DNA of 64,000 bases from Alloalcanivorax venustensis ISO4 (GTDB lineage: Bacteria; Pseudomonadota; Gammaproteobacteria; Pseudomonadales; Alcanivoracaceae): NCBI RefSeq assembly GCF_015356855.1, contig NZ_ARXR01000008.1:100113-164112 (forward strand), in the 5' to 3' direction. Both the position numbers and the translations under genes were made by a program. The notes beneath the pieces were generated by a model that was not told the DNA's origin, did not search any database, and worked only from the letters and a program-made list of their open reading frames with translations. How positions within the stretch are numbered: the stretch's first letter is position 1; each line of letters opens with the position of its first letter. This document shows positions 44,148-53,131 of this stretch, one piece after another.

Positions 44148-44178
44148 GCAATTCCCGCTCTTAACGGTCGGGAATTGC
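44148..44178. other. 10-bp-arm inverted repeat between algC and its paralog
   Basis: GCAATTCCCG (44148-44157), an 11-nt loop, CGGGAATTGC (44169-44178); perfect arms. No T-run follows. It lies 37 bases before the paralog's start and could be an operator, an mRNA stabilising hairpin, or an attenuator. Confidence 0.5.
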
Positions 44179-44214
44179 ACAATGGCCCCCTAGCCATTGC
44201 GAAAGGATTCGATT

Positions 44215-45180
44215 ATGAGCATTGCGGTTTTCGAGGCCGTACCGGACGACATTCCCCATGGCGTGCCGGACCAGGTGTTCCGCCGCCGCGACGTGCGCGG
44301 CCGCTACGGCGACACCCTGACCCTGGCCGGCGCCCGCCTGATCGGGCGCGCTTTCAGCGCCCAGGCGCGGGCGGAGGGCACCCTGCGGGTGCTGCTGGGC
44401 CGCGACGGGCGGCTGTCGTCGCCGGCGCTGGCCGAGGCGGTGACCGAGGGCCTGCGGGCCGGCGGCTGCGATGTGATCGACCTGGGCCTGGTGCCCACGC
44501 CGGTGCTTTATTTCGCCACCCACCACTACCCGGACACCAACGCCGGGGTGATGGTCACCGGCAGCCACCATCCCGCCGACTTCAACGGTTTCAAGTTCGT
44601 GCTCGGCGGTGCCGCCCTGGGCGGCGCCGGGCTGGCGTCGCTGCGTGAGCGGGTGCGCGGGCGCCGTTTCAGCGAGGGCGCCGGCGTCTACGAGCGCCGC
44701 GATGTGCTGCCCGCCTACCTTAACGCCATGCAGCGCCGCCACGAGCTGAGCCGGCCGATGAAGGTGGTGGTGGACTGCGGCAACGGCGCCGCCGCCGTGG
44801 CCGCCCCGGAAGCGCTGATGCTGATGGGCTGCGATGTGGTGCCGCTGTTCCTGGACGTGGACGGGCGCTTTCCCAACCACGCGCCGGACCCGGCGGACCC
44901 GGACACCCTGCACGATTTGCGGGTGACGGTGCGCGACGTCAACGCCGACCTGGGCCTGGCGTTCGACGGTGACGGCGACCGGCTGGGCGTGGTGCTGCCC
45001 GACGGCGAGCTGGTCTACCCGGACCTGCTGCTCAAGGCCGGCGGCGCCGGCAGCCCGCTGTTCTTCGGCGAGGAGTGCTACGGCTTCGGCGACGCCACCT
45101 TGGCCGCCGCCCGACTGCTCGGCCTGCTCAGCCGCCACCCCGGCCCCGCCGCCGACTTCTTCGCCCACGCGGACCTGTAG
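44215..45180 (+). CDS. Truncated AlgC paralog
   Basis: A 321-residue protein aligned over its length with AlgC next door: FRRRDVRGRYGDTLTLAGAR, Ser117 in VMVTGSHHPADFNGFK (the usual N of SHNP is H), and AFDGDGDRLGVV at 249-260. After YPDLLLKA it jumps over about 60-70 residues of domain 3 directly to FFGEECYGFGDATLAAARLL and stops there, so most of domain 3 and all of domain 4 (the RASNTSP phosphate loop) are missing. The frame and codon use are clean, so it is still maintained. AAAGGA precedes ATG 44215. Mutase activity is doubtful. Confidence 0.82.
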   Translation: MSIAVFEAVPDDIPHGVPDQVFRRRDVRGRYGDTLTLAGARLIGRAFSAQARAEGTLRVLLGRDGRLSSPALAEAVTEGLRAGGCDVIDLGLVPTPVLYFATHHYPDTNAGVMVTGSHHPADFNGFKFVLGGAALGGAGLASLRERVRGRRFSEGAGVYERRDVLPAYLNAMQRRHELSRPMKVVVDCGNGAAAVAAPEALMLMGCDVVPLFLDVDGRFPNHAPDPADPDTLHDLRVTVRDVNADLGLAFDGDGDRLGVVLPDGELVYPDLLLKAGGAGSPLFFGEECYGFGDATLAAARLLGLLSRHPGPAADFFAHADL

Positions 45181-45237
45181 CGCTTGCCACCAATCCGCCT
45201 ACAATAGCCCCACATTTGAAGGCGGAAAGGACACGCA

Positions 45238-46254
45238 ATGAACACGGTTCTGGTTACCGGCGGCGCCGGTTACATCGGCTCGCACACGGTACTGTTGTTG
45301 CTGGAAGCGGGGCGCCGGGTGCTGGTGCTCGACAACCTCAGCAACAGCAGCCGCGAAGCCCTGGAGCGGGTGGCGGCGATCACCGGCAAGCGGGCCGAAT
45401 TCGTGGAAGGGGACATTCGCGACACGGCGCTGCTGGACCGCCTGTTCCAGGAGCATGAGATCGGCTCGGTGATCCATTTCGCCGGGCTCAAGGCAGTGGG
45501 CGAATCGGTGGCCCAGCCGCTGCGCTACTACGACTGCAACGTGACCGGCTCGCTGCGCCTGCTGGAAGCCATGGACCGGGCCGGGGTGCGCAACCTGGTG
45601 TTCAGCTCCTCGGCGACGGTGTACGGCGACCCGGCCTCGGTGCCGATCCGCGAGGACTTTCCGCTCAGCGCCACCAACCCCTACGGCGCCACCAAGCTGC
45701 ACATAGAGGACATGCTGCGCGACCTGCACCGCGCCGACCCGCGCTGGTCGGTGGCGCTGCTGCGCTATTTCAACCCGGTGGGCGCCCACGAAAGCGGCCG
45801 CATCGGCGAAGACCCCAACGGCGAGCCCAACAACCTGATGCCCTACGTGGCCCAGGTGGCGGTGGGCAAGCGCGAGCAGCTGCGGGTGTTCGGCGACGAC
45901 TACGACACCCCGGACGGCACCGGGGTGCGCGACTACATCCACGTTATGGATCTGGCGGAAGGCCACCTGGCGGCGCTGGACGCCCTGGCCCGGGACGGCG
46001 GCCTGATCACCACCAACCTGGGCACCGGGCGCGGTTACAGCGTGCTGGAAATGGTGCGCGCCTTCGCCGCCGCCTCCGGCCGGGAAGTGCGCTACCAGAT
46101 CGTCGAGCGGCGGCCCGGCGACGTGGCGTCCTGCTACGCCGACCCGGCCCACGCCAAACAGGTGCTGGGCTGGGAGGCGAAGCGCGGCATCGACACCATG
46201 TGCGCCGACCACTGGCGCTGGCAGAGCGAGAACCCCAACGGCTACCGCGGCTGA
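45238..46254 (+). CDS. galE: UDP-glucose 4-epimerase
   Basis: A 338-residue SDR enzyme identical in layout to Gal[54 protein letters not shown], the catalytic YGATK (Tyr at about 149), and [17 protein letters not shown]. It interconverts UDP-Glc and UDP-Gal (or the GlcNAc/GalNAc forms), closing the sugar-nucleotide block. GGAAAGGA precedes the ATG. A REP-like pair follows. Confidence 0.94.
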   Translation: MNTVLVTGGAGYIGSHTVLLLLEAGRRVLVLDNLSNSSREALERVAAITGKRAEFVEGDIRDTALLDRLFQEHEIGSVIHFAGLKAVGESVAQPLRYYDCNVTGSLRLLEAMDRAGVRNLVFSSSATVYGDPASVPIREDFPLSATNPYGATKLHIEDMLRDLHRADPRWSVALLRYFNPVGAHESGRIGEDPNGEPNNLMPYVAQVAVGKREQLRVFGDDYDTPDGTGVRDYIHVMDLAEGHLAALDALARDGGLITTNLGTGRGYSVLEMVRAFAAASGREVRYQIVERRPGDVASCYADPAHAKQVLGWEAKRGIDTMCADHWRWQSENPNGYRG

Positions 46255-46255
46255 C

Positions 46256-46435
46256 TTGTGGGAGCGGGCTTGTGGGAGCGGGCCCTTGTGGGAGCGGGCC
46301 CCGCCCGCGAAAGGCAAGCGGAGCTTGCCGGCAGGATTCCAGAGCGCGCTCTAACGGGAGCATGATCAGCGTTTCTGGGATCCTGCCGGGTGGCTATTGC
46401 CACCCTTTCGCGGGCGGGGCCCGCTCCTACGGACT
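46256..46435. repeat. Inverted pair of REP-like elements (BIME-like)
   Basis: Forward copy with two extra head units (46256-46348) whose second hairpin is GGCAAGCGGAGCTTGCC, then a spacer, then an inverted copy (46376-46435) with hairpin GGTGGCTATTGCCACC. CGGCAGGATTCCAGAG and CTGGGATCCTGCCGG face each other across the spacer. Confidence 0.85.
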
Positions 46436-46450
46436 TTTAACAGGCATTGG

Positions 46451-46498
46451 CCAAACAAAAAAAGGGCCTACCCGATGGGTAGGCCCTTTTTTGTTTGG
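46451..46498. terminator. Bidirectional terminator between the galE side and tRNA-Asn
   Basis: AAAAAAAGGGCCTACCC-GAT-GGGTAGGCCCTTTTTT with outer arms CCAAAC/GTTTGG. The stem is perfect and T-runs occur on both strands. The outer arm includes the encoded CCA end of the tRNA gene. Confidence 0.9.
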
Positions 46499-46571
46499 CT
46501 CCGCCTGCTGGGCTCGAACCAGCGACATGCTGATTAACAGTCAGCTGCTCTACCAACTGAGCTAAGGCGGA
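46496..46571 (-). tRNA. tRNA-Asn (anticodon GTT)
   Basis: The minus strand reads a complete cloverleaf: acceptor TCCGCCT pairing with AGGCGGA, D-loop AGCTCAGTTGGTAGAGC, anticodon stem-loop CTGACTGTTAATCAG with GTT, TGTCG variable loop, T-arm CTGGTTCGAGCCCAG, discriminator G, and encoded CCA. It is 76 nt. A strong terminator follows directly. Confidence 0.96.
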
Positions 46572-46639
46572 ATAACTTAAGGCGCGTATCTTAGTGTCGG
46601 TCCCGGGGGGCGTCAACCTCCCCGGGGCCTGTTTGCTGC

Positions 46640-47830
46640 TTATTTGCTCAGTGCTTTCTCGATACGGCTGATCGCTTCCACCAGCGTGTCCATGCCCACC
46701 GCGAAGGACAGGCGCAGGCAGCCCGGGGCGCCGAAGGCGGAACCGGGTACCAGGGCCACTTCGGCGGTTTCCAGCAGCTGGGCGGCCAGGTCGGTGCAGC
46801 TTTCCACACCGTCCATGTCGGCGATGGCGCCGGAGAAGTCCGGGAAGGCGTAGAAGGTGCCGTCACCGGGGGCGCAGGTGACGCCGGGCAGCTTGTTGAG
46901 GGCGTCCACCACATAGTCGTGGCGTTCCTTGAACGCTTTGACCATGTCCTTGACACACTGCTGGTCGCCGGACAGCGCCGCTTCGGCGGCGGCCTGGCTG
47001 ATCGAGGCCGGGTTGGAGGTGCTCTGGCTCTGCACCTTCTTCATGGCCGCGATCAGCTTCTGCGGGCCGCCGGCGTAGCCGATCCGCCAGCCGGTCATGG
47101 AGTAGGCCTTGGAAACGCCGTTCATCACCACGGTGCGGTCGTACAGCTCCGGGCAGGCGTTGACGATGTTCACGAACGGCTGGCCGGTCCAGAGGATGTG
47201 CTCGTACATGTCGTCGGTGGCGATGACGATGTCCGGGTGCTTTTTCAGCACCTCGCCCAGGGCGGCCAGTTCCTCTTTGGAGTAGGCCATGCCCGACGGG
47301 TTGGAGGGGCTGTTGATCACGAACAGGCGGGTTTTCGGCGTGATCGCCTGTTCCAGCTGCTGCGGGGTGATCTTGAAGCGGCTGTCCAGGTCGGTTTCCA
47401 GGATCACCGGAACGCCGCCGGCCACTTTCACCATGTCCGGGTAGCTGACCCAGTAGGGCGCCGGGATGATCGCTTCGTCACCGTCGTTGAGCAGCGCCAG
47501 GGCCATGTTGAAGAAGCTCTGCTTGCCGCCGCTGGAGACCAGGATCTGGCCGGCTTCGTAGTCCAGGCCGTTTTCACGCTTGAACTTGTCGATCACGGCC
47601 TTCTTGAGACCGGGAGTGCCGTCCACCGGGGTATACTTGGTTTTACCGGCGTTGATCGCCTCAATGGCGGCCTGTTTGATATGATCCGGCGTATCGAAGT
47701 CCGGCTCGCCCGCACCCAATCCAATGATGTCCTTACCCTGGGCCCGTAATTCCGCTGCTTTGGAAGTAATCGCCAGAGTGGGGGAAGGTTTGATGCGTTG
47801 TACGCGGTCGGAGAGGTTGATATCGGACAT
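46640..47830 (-). CDS. aspC: Aspartate aminotransferase (class I)
   Basis: A 396-residue PLP enzyme of the AatA/1-beta group: IIGLGAGEPDFDTPDHIKQA, the YTPVDGTPGLK segment, NSPSNPSGMAYSKEELAALG, the PLP-lysine motif NGVSKAYSMTGWRIGYAGG, and the C-terminal GCLRLSFAVGMDTL arginine region. It transfers the amino group between aspartate and 2-oxoglutarate. It is divergent from uvrB and ends about 70 bp from tRNA-Asn. TGAGGAGTGC precedes the ATG. Confidence 0.93.
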   Translation of the reverse strand: MSDINLSDRVQRIKPSPTLAITSKAAELRAQGKDIIGLGAGEPDFDTPDHIKQAAIEAINAGKTKYTPVDGTPGLKKAVIDKFKRENGLDYEAGQILVSSGGKQSFFNMALALLNDGDEAIIPAPYWVSYPDMVKVAGGVPVILETDLDSRFKITPQQLEQAITPKTRLFVINSPSNPSGMAYSKEELAALGEVLKKHPDIVIATDDMYEHILWTGQPFVNIVNACPELYDRTVVMNGVSKAYSMTGWRIGYAGGPQKLIAAMKKVQSQSTSNPASISQAAAEAALSGDQQCVKDMVKAFKERHDYVVDALNKLPGVTCAPGDGTFYAFPDFSGAIADMDGVESCTDLAAQLLETAEVALVPGSAFGAPGCLRLSFAVGMDTLVEAISRIEKALSK

Positions 47831-47916
47831 GCACTCCTCATTTCTCTAATGAGTTCGGGCCGCGCCGGCGGCGCGGGTAGGGGAGGCCAATACTAACGCA
47901 TTCGGGACCAGGAATC

Positions 47917-49932
47917 ATGTCAGACACCGCGTTCAAACTGCATTCCGACTACCAGCCGGCCGGCGACCAGCCGACCGCCATCGCCGGCCTGATCGAGGGT
48001 ATCGGCGACGGTCTGGGCCACCAGACCCTGCTCGGGGTGACCGGGTCCGGCAAGACCTTCACCATGGCCAACGTGATCCAGGCGATCCAGCGGCCCACCA
48101 TTATCCTGGCGCCCAACAAGACCCTGGCGGCCCAGCTCTACGGTGAGTTCAAGGAGTTCTTCCCGGAGAATGCGGTGGAGTACTTCGTCTCCTATTACGA
48201 CTACTACCAGCCGGAAGCCTACGTGCCCAGTTCGGACACCTTCATCGAGAAGGACGCCTCGGTGAACGAGCACATCGAGCAGATGCGCTTGTCGGCCACC
48301 AAGGCGATTCTGGAACGCCGCGACACCATTATCGTGGCCACGGTGTCGGCGATTTACGGCCTCGGCGACCCGGCCAGCTACCACGCCATGGTGCTGCACC
48401 TGGTGCGCGGCGACCACATCGACCAGCGCGACCTGCTGCGCCGGCTGGCGGAGCTGCAGTACACCCGCAACGAGATGGATTTCCGCCGCGCCACCTACCG
48501 GGTGCGCGGCGACGTGATCGACATCTTCCCCGCCGAGGAAGAGAAAGAGGCGGTGCGCATCGAGCTGTTCGACGACGAAATCGAGGACATCAGCATCTTC
48601 GACCCGCTCACCGGCGAGGTGATCAAGCGGGTGGGGCGCATCACCATCTACCCGAAGAGCCACTACGTGACGCCCCGGGACACGGTGCTGGCGGCCATCG
48701 AGATGATCAAGGTGGAGCTGGAGGATCGCCTCAAGCAACTTAAGGACAACAACAAGCTGGTGGAGGCGCAGCGCCTGGAGCAGCGCACCCGCTTCGACAT
48801 CGAGATGCTGCAGGAGCTGGGCTACTGCAACGGCGTGGAGAACTATTCCCGGCTGTTTTCCGGGCGTCAGCCCGGAGAGGCGCCGCCCACCCTGTTCGAT
48901 TACCTGCCCGACGACGCCCTGCTGATCGTGGACGAGTCCCACGTGACCATTCCGCAGCTGGGCGGCATGTACAAGGGCGACCGCTCGCGCAAGGAAACCC
49001 TGGTGGAGTTCGGCTTCCGGCTGCCCTCGGCGATGGACAACCGGCCGCTGAAGTTCGATGAATGGGAACGGCTGGCGCCGCAGATGGTGTTCGTGTCCGC
49101 CACGCCGGGCCCCTATGAGGAGGCGCACGCCGGCCAGGTGGTGGAGCAGGTGGTGCGGCCCACCGGCCTGATCGACCCGGCGCTGGAAGTGCGCCCCGCC
49201 GGCAGCCAGGTGGACGACCTGCTCGGCGAAGTGCGCGAATGCGTGGAAAAAGGCGAGCGGGTGCTGGTCACCACCCTGACCAAGCGGATGGCCGAGGACC
49301 TTACCGAGTACCTCAACGAGAACGGCGTCAAGGTGCGTTACCTGCACTCGGACATCGACACCGTGGAGCGGGTGGAGATCATCCGTGACCTGCGGCTGGG
49401 CAAGTTCGACGTGCTGGTGGGCATCAACCTGCTGCGCGAGGGCCTGGATATGCCCGAGGTGGCACTGGTGGCGATCCTGGACGCCGACAAGGAAGGCTTC
49501 CTGCGCTCCGACCGCGCCCTGATTCAGACCATCGGCCGCGCGGCGCGGAACCTCAACGGCCGGGCGATTCTCTACGGCGACAAGATCACCGGCTCCATGC
49601 GCCGCGCCATCGACGAGACCGAGCGCCGCCGCGAGAAGCAGGTGCAGCACAACAAGGAGCAGGGCATCACGCCCCAGGGCCTGAAGAAGATGGTCCGCGA
49701 CATCATGGACGACGCCTACACCACCGGCGCCGGCCAGCCCGAGCGCAAGCGCACCCGCAAGGTGGCCGAGGACAAGGCCCCCTATGTGGCCCGCTCACCG
49801 GCGCAGGTGGCCAAGGACATCGAGAAGCTGGAAGCGGAGATGATGAAGCACGCCAAGAACCTGGAGTTCGAGCAGGCCGCGGCGGTCCGCGACCAGATTC
49901 ACAAGCTCCGCGAAGAAGGCTTCATGCGCTAG
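47917..49932 (+). CDS. uvrB: Excinuclease ABC subunit B
   Basis: A 671-residue protein of standard UvrB length: [14 protein letters not shown] (Walker A), the beta-hairpin region [40 protein letters not shown], helicase motifs V-VI ([33 protein letters not shown]), and the C-terminal UVR motif ([20 protein letters not shown]). It verifies damage with UvrA and recruits UvrC. No CTG-N10-CAG LexA box was noticed in the 86-bp gap to aspC. Confidence 0.96.
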   Translation: MSDTAFKLHSDYQPAGDQPTAIAGLIEGIGDGLGHQTLLGVTGSGKTFTMANVIQAIQRPTIILAPNKTLAAQLYGEFKEFFPENAVEYFVSYYDYYQPEAYVPSSDTFIEKDASVNEHIEQMRLSATKAILERRDTIIVATVSAIYGLGDPASYHAMVLHLVRGDHIDQRDLLRRLAELQYTRNEMDFRRATYRVRGDVIDIFPAEEEKEAVRIELFDDEIEDISIFDPLTGEVIKRVGRITIYPKSHYVTPRDTVLAAIEMIKVELEDRLKQLKDNNKLVEAQRLEQRTRFDIEMLQELGYCNGVENYSRLFSGRQPGEAPPTLFDYLPDDALLIVDESHVTIPQLGGMYKGDRSRKETLVEFGFRLPSAMDNRPLKFDEWERLAPQMVFVSATPGPYEEAHAGQVVEQVVRPTGLIDPALEVRPAGSQVDDLLGEVRECVEKGERVLVTTLTKRMAEDLTEYLNENGVKVRYLHSDIDTVERVEIIRDLRLGKFDVLVGINLLREGLDMPEVALVAILDADKEGFLRSDRALIQTIGRAARNLNGRAILYGDKITGSMRRAIDETERRREKQVQHNKEQGITPQGLKKMVRDIMDDAYTTGAGQPERKRTRKVAEDKAPYVARSPAQVAKDIEKLEAEMMKHAKNLEFEQAAAVRDQIHKLREEGFMR

Positions 49933-49937
49933 CGGCG

Positions 49938-50264
49938 TTAGGCCGCCATCTTGCGGCATTCACGGACGCAGTCCATGCACGCATCGGCGCATTGACGGCA
50001 ATGGTCGTGATCGTGCTTGCCGCATTCCTCGCCGCAGGCCTGGCAAACCTCCGCGCACAGGGAACAGAGCTGGGCGGCGAATTCGCTGCCCTGGGCCATG
50101 TACTGGGCGGCCAGGCGGCAGATAGCGGCGCATTGCATGTCCAGGCGGATGCATTCCGCCATCATCTTGGTGTTCTCTTCCTGCAGGCAGGACGCGGCGC
50201 AGAAATCGCAGTAGGCGGCGCAGCGGTTGCAGGCTTCGATGCACTCAGCGTGGTTGATCGCCAT
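49938..50264 (-). CDS. Cys-rich four-helix-bundle copper-storage-like protein (DUF326/Csp3-type)
   Basis: A 108-residue protein with 19 cysteines at 8, 12, 15, 19, 22, 26, 38, 45, 49, 67, 70, 74, 77, 81, 89, 92, 96, 99 and 103, mostly in C-x2-C and C-x3-C spacing on predicted helices, plus a HDHDH stretch at 84-88. This pattern matches cytosolic Csp3-like proteins that hold many Cu(I) ions inside a helix bundle. There is no Tat or Sec signal, so it should be cytoplasmic. A GAGAGAATC ribosome site precedes the ATG. It is convergent with uvrB, 5 bp away, and has no metal-sensor gene beside it. Confidence 0.85.
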   Translation of the reverse strand: MAINHAECIEACNRCAAYCDFCAASCLQEENTKMMAECIRLDMQCAAICRLAAQYMAQGSEFAAQLCSLCAEVCQACGEECGKHDHDHCRQCADACMDCVRECRKMAA

Positions 50265-50452
50265 GATTCTCTCCTTGAATGACGTACGGGGATGAGCTGA
50301 AACGCCCCTTCGACGCTAGTCCTGTGCGTCGGCGTCAACAAGCCGTGAAGTGCCAGGATCGGCCACCGCCGGGTAAAAGATTGTGGAATTGAGCGGCGCG
50401 GTGGCGATGCTACACTCCCTGCTTTACCCGACAGCCGACTCAAGAGGTCTCC

Positions 50453-51247
50453 GTGTCCCAAGTCACCGCCGCCCTCGATTACCTGAAACAGGGCCTGTCC
50501 CTGGCGAAAAGCCCGGGCCTACGCCCCTACGTGATCATCCCGATGGTCTTCAACGTGCTGGTGTTCGGCGGGCTCTACTATTTCTTCGGCCAGTGGATCG
50601 GCGGCTGGGTGGCCGGCCTGGCCGCCGGCTGGGAATTCGGCGGCGCCTGGAGTTTCCTGAACCCGGCGGTGGACTTCCTGGTGGGCGCCGCCGTGGTGCT
50701 GGTGTGGATCGTGCTGCTGGGGCTGTTCGCCAGTGTGTTCACCCTGGGCGTGCAGCTGATCGCCGCGCCGTTCATGGGCTTCCTGGCGGAGAAAGTGGAT
50801 ATCCGCGCCACCGGCCGGCCGATGCCGGAGGAATCCATCCCGGCGATGACCGTGCGGGTGTTCAAGCGGGAGCTGCGCAAAACCTGGTACTGGCTTTGGC
50901 GGGCGGTGCTGATCCTGTTCGTGGTGCTGGTGATCTACTTCATCCCGGTGGTCAACGTGCTGGCGTCCACGGTCTGGTTCCTGTGGTCCGGCTGGTTGCT
51001 GGGGATGCAGTACATCGACTTCGCCGCCGACAACCGCCAGGTGCCGTTCACGGTGATGCTGGAGCGGCTCAAGAGCAAACGCTGGATGGTGCTCACCTTC
51101 GGCTCGGTGGTGCTGGGTTTGACCATGCTGCCGCTGGTGAATCTGGTGATCATGCCGGTGGCGGTGATCGCCGGCACGCTGATCTGGGTGCACGAGCTGG
51201 CCGAACCCGGTGGGAGCGGGCCCAGCCCGCGAAAGGGTGGCTTCTAG
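50453..51247 (+). CDS. cysZ: CysZ/EI24-family sulfate permease with repeat-derived tail
   Basis: A 264-residue membrane protein matching CysZ: ALDYLKQGLSLAKSPGLRPY at the N-terminus, four long hydrophobic regions, LIAAPFMGFLAEKVD in the middle and YIDFAADNRQVPFTVMLERL with KSKRWMVLTFG near the end. CysZ brings sulfate into the cytoplasm for cysteine and PAPS synthesis, which could feed the sulfotransferase at 28784. It starts at GTG after AAGAGG. The last ~12 residues (GGSGPSPRKGGF) are translated from a REP-like element. Confidence 0.88.
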   Translation: MSQVTAALDYLKQGLSLAKSPGLRPYVIIPMVFNVLVFGGLYYFFGQWIGGWVAGLAAGWEFGGAWSFLNPAVDFLVGAAVVLVWIVLLGLFASVFTLGVQLIAAPFMGFLAEKVDIRATGRPMPEESIPAMTVRVFKRELRKTWYWLWRAVLILFVVLVIYFIPVVNVLASTVWFLWSGWLLGMQYIDFAADNRQVPFTVMLERLKSKRWMVLTFGSVVLGLTMLPLVNLVIMPVAVIAGTLIWVHELAEPGGSGPSPRKGGF

Positions 51248-51350
51248 CCACCCGGCGGGATACCAGCGGCCTTATTCTATTCTTGTTGCTCTCTGGGATC
51301 CTGCCGGCCGGCGTTGCCGGCCTTTCGCGGGCAAGGCCCGCTCCTACAAG
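51210..51350. repeat. Inverted pair of REP-like elements spanning two gene ends
   Basis: Forward copy (51210-51266) with second hairpin GTGGCTTCTAGCCAC, spacer, inverted copy (51293-51350) with GCCGGCGTTGCCGGC. The forward copy supplies the cysZ stop region. The inverted copy's head (GTAGGAGC on the minus strand) supplies the TAG stop of dbpA. Confidence 0.85.
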
Positions 51351-52726
51351 GCGCGTACCCTTAGCGAGCGGCCCTTGATCTTGCCTTGGCTGAGGCGCTG
51401 CAGGGCTTTATCGGCAATCGCGCGCTCCACCGCCACATACGCCTGATTATCGAATAGCGTGATCTTGCCCACCCGCGCGCCGGGAATACCGGCGTCGCCG
51501 GTGAGGGCGCCGAGAATATCGCCCGGACGCAGCTTCTGCTTGCGGCCCGCACCGATGCACAGGGTCGCCATGGGCGCCTGCAACGGGCCACGGTCCACAT
51601 GGGGCCGCACCTCGTCCAGCGGCCGCCACTGAATCGCGCCTTTCTGCTGATCCTCGATGGCCAGGGCGCGGCGCATTTCCTTGGGCGCCACCAGGCTCAC
51701 CGCCAGGCCCTTTTCACCGGCCCGCCCGGTGCGACCGATGCGGTGGATGTGGGTTTCCGGGTCACGGCCCAATTCCACATTGATCACCAAGTCCAGCGAG
51801 GCGATATCCAGCCCGCGTGCCGCCACGTCCGTGGCCACCAGCACCGACAGGCTGCGGTTGGCGAACATGCCCAGCACCTGATCCCGGTCGCGCTGGTCCA
51901 GATCGCCGTTCAGCGCCATCGCCGAGACACCCTTGGCGGCAAGATGGTCCGCCACCTCCTGGCACTGCTGCTTGGTAAAGCAGAATGCCACGCAGGACGT
52001 GGGGCGCAGGCTGTAGAGCAGCCGCGTCACCGCCTCCAGCCGGGTCTCCGGCGTCACCTCGTAGAAGCGTTGCTCGATCTGCTGATCGTCGTGCTGGGTG
52101 GCCACCTCGATCCGCGCCGGGTCGCGCAAGAAACGCCCCGCCAACGCCTCGATGCCGGCCGGGTAGGTGGCCGAGAACAGCAGCGTCTGCCGGCGCGCCG
52201 GCGTCTGCCCGATGATCTCCGCGATGCTGTCCACGAAGCCCATATCGAGCATCCGGTCCGCCTCGTCCAGCACCAGCGTGTTCAACCCGTCCAGCGACAG
52301 CGTGCCCTTGCTCAAATACTTCTGCACCCGCCCTGGCGTGCCCACGATCACCTGGGCGCCGTGCTCCAGCGACCCGATCTGCGGCCCCATCGGCACGCCG
52401 CCGCACAGCGTCAGCACTTTCACGTTGTCCGACCCCCGCGCCAGCCGGCGCAGGTCCTTGGCCACCTGATCCGCCAGCTCGCGGGTGGGGCACAGCACCA
52501 GGGCCTGGCAGCCGAAAAAGCGCGGGTTCAACGGGTGCAGCAAGCCCAGCCCGAACGCCGCCGTCTTGCCGGACCCGGTCTTGGCCTGGGCGATCACATC
52601 CCGCCCCTGCAGGATCAACGGCAGGCTCTGCGCCTGGATCGGCGTCATCTCGGCAAAGCCCAGCGACGCCAGCGTCGCCAGGGTCGGCGCGGAAAGGGGG
52701 AGGGAAGCGAAATTGGTATCGGTCAC
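51344..52726 (-). CDS. dbpA: ATP-dependent RNA helicase DbpA
   Basis: A 460-residue DEAD-box helicase: Q motif GFAEMTPIQAQSLP, Walker A AKTGSGKT, PTRELADQV, GTPGRVQKYL, DEAD in VLDEADRMLDMG, SAT, VATDVAARGLDIASLDLVIN and HRIGRTGRAG. A C-terminal DbpA RNA-binding domain follows (TLCIGAGRKQKLRPGDILGA, GKITLFDNQAYVAVERAIAD). It acts in 50S assembly by binding hairpin 92 of 23S rRNA. The start is GTG 52726, matching the E. coli length; a much longer open frame upstream is not coding. The TAG stop comes from a REP-like element. Confidence 0.93.
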   Translation of the reverse strand: MTDTNFASLPLSAPTLATLASLGFAEMTPIQAQSLPLILQGRDVIAQAKTGSGKTAAFGLGLLHPLNPRFFGCQALVLCPTRELADQVAKDLRRLARGSDNVKVLTLCGGVPMGPQIGSLEHGAQVIVGTPGRVQKYLSKGTLSLDGLNTLVLDEADRMLDMGFVDSIAEIIGQTPARRQTLLFSATYPAGIEALAGRFLRDPARIEVATQHDDQQIEQRFYEVTPETRLEAVTRLLYSLRPTSCVAFCFTKQQCQEVADHLAAKGVSAMALNGDLDQRDRDQVLGMFANRSLSVLVATDVAARGLDIASLDLVINVELGRDPETHIHRIGRTGRAGEKGLAVSLVAPKEMRRALAIEDQQKGAIQWRPLDEVRPHVDRGPLQAPMATLCIGAGRKQKLRPGDILGALTGDAGIPGARVGKITLFDNQAYVAVERAIADKALQRLSQGKIKGRSLRVRAL

Positions 52727-52826
52727 GGGTGGGCCTGCTATATGAAGGAGGCGGCAGTGTAGCACTGGCCGCGCGGGTCCGGCAGCGACTGTTGCGCCCC
52801 AGGAATGGATATCCAAAGTATATACA

Positions 52827-52854
52827 TTGACGTGTCTGGTTGATAAGATATCCG
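52827..52854 (+). promoter_or_regulatory. Promoter of the mazEF-type pair
   Basis: TTGACG (52827-52832), a 16-bp spacer, TATCCG (52849-52854). ATTGACG (52826-52832) is repeated inverted as CGTCAAT (52855-52861), bracketing the promoter, which fits binding by an AbrB-type antitoxin. The rest of the 52727-52882 gap shows nothing else. Confidence 0.4.
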
Positions 52855-52882
52855 CGTCAATCACACTTCTCAGGTAACCGTG

Positions 52883-53131
52883 ATGGAAGTGCAAATCCGA
52901 AAGTGGGGTAACAGCTCGGCGGTGCGTCTGCCCAAGGCGCTGATGGAGCAGCTCGGCCTGGACGCGGGCAGCACTCTGGCCGTTGAGATCCGGGACGGCG
53001 CTTTGGTGATGCGGCCCAGCGGGCCGACGCTGGAGGAAATGCTGGCGACCTGCACCCCTGAAAAGATGGCCCTGACCGAGGAAGACCGGCAGTGGCTGGA
53101 CAACGATCCCGTGGGTAACGAGGAAATCTGA
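52883..53131 (+). CDS. mazE: MazE-type antitoxin
   Basis: An 82-residue protein with an AbrB/MazE DNA-binding N-terminus (VQIRKWGNSSAVRLPKALME, LGLDAGSTLAVEIRDGALVM) and an acidic C-terminal tail that should wrap around MazF. I chose ATG 52883, 7 bases after AGGT; a GTG directly before it (52880) would add one residue. Its stop shares one base with the mazF start. Confidence 0.88.
   Translation: MEVQIRKWGNSSAVRLPKALMEQLGLDAGSTLAVEIRDGALVMRPSGPTLEEMLATCTPEKMALTEEDRQWLDNDPVGNEEI

Noticed and set aside
47831..47916. LexA (SOS) box before uvrB
   Set aside because: I looked for CTG-N10-CAG in the 86-bp gap and saw none; only a CCGCGCC/GGCGCGG hairpin (47860-47876) without a T-run is present.
47920..49650. 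A 576-codon minus-strand frame opposite uvrB (and similar ones opposite smc and pgi)
   Set aside because: Antisense shadows of strongly conserved genes; no recognisable domains.
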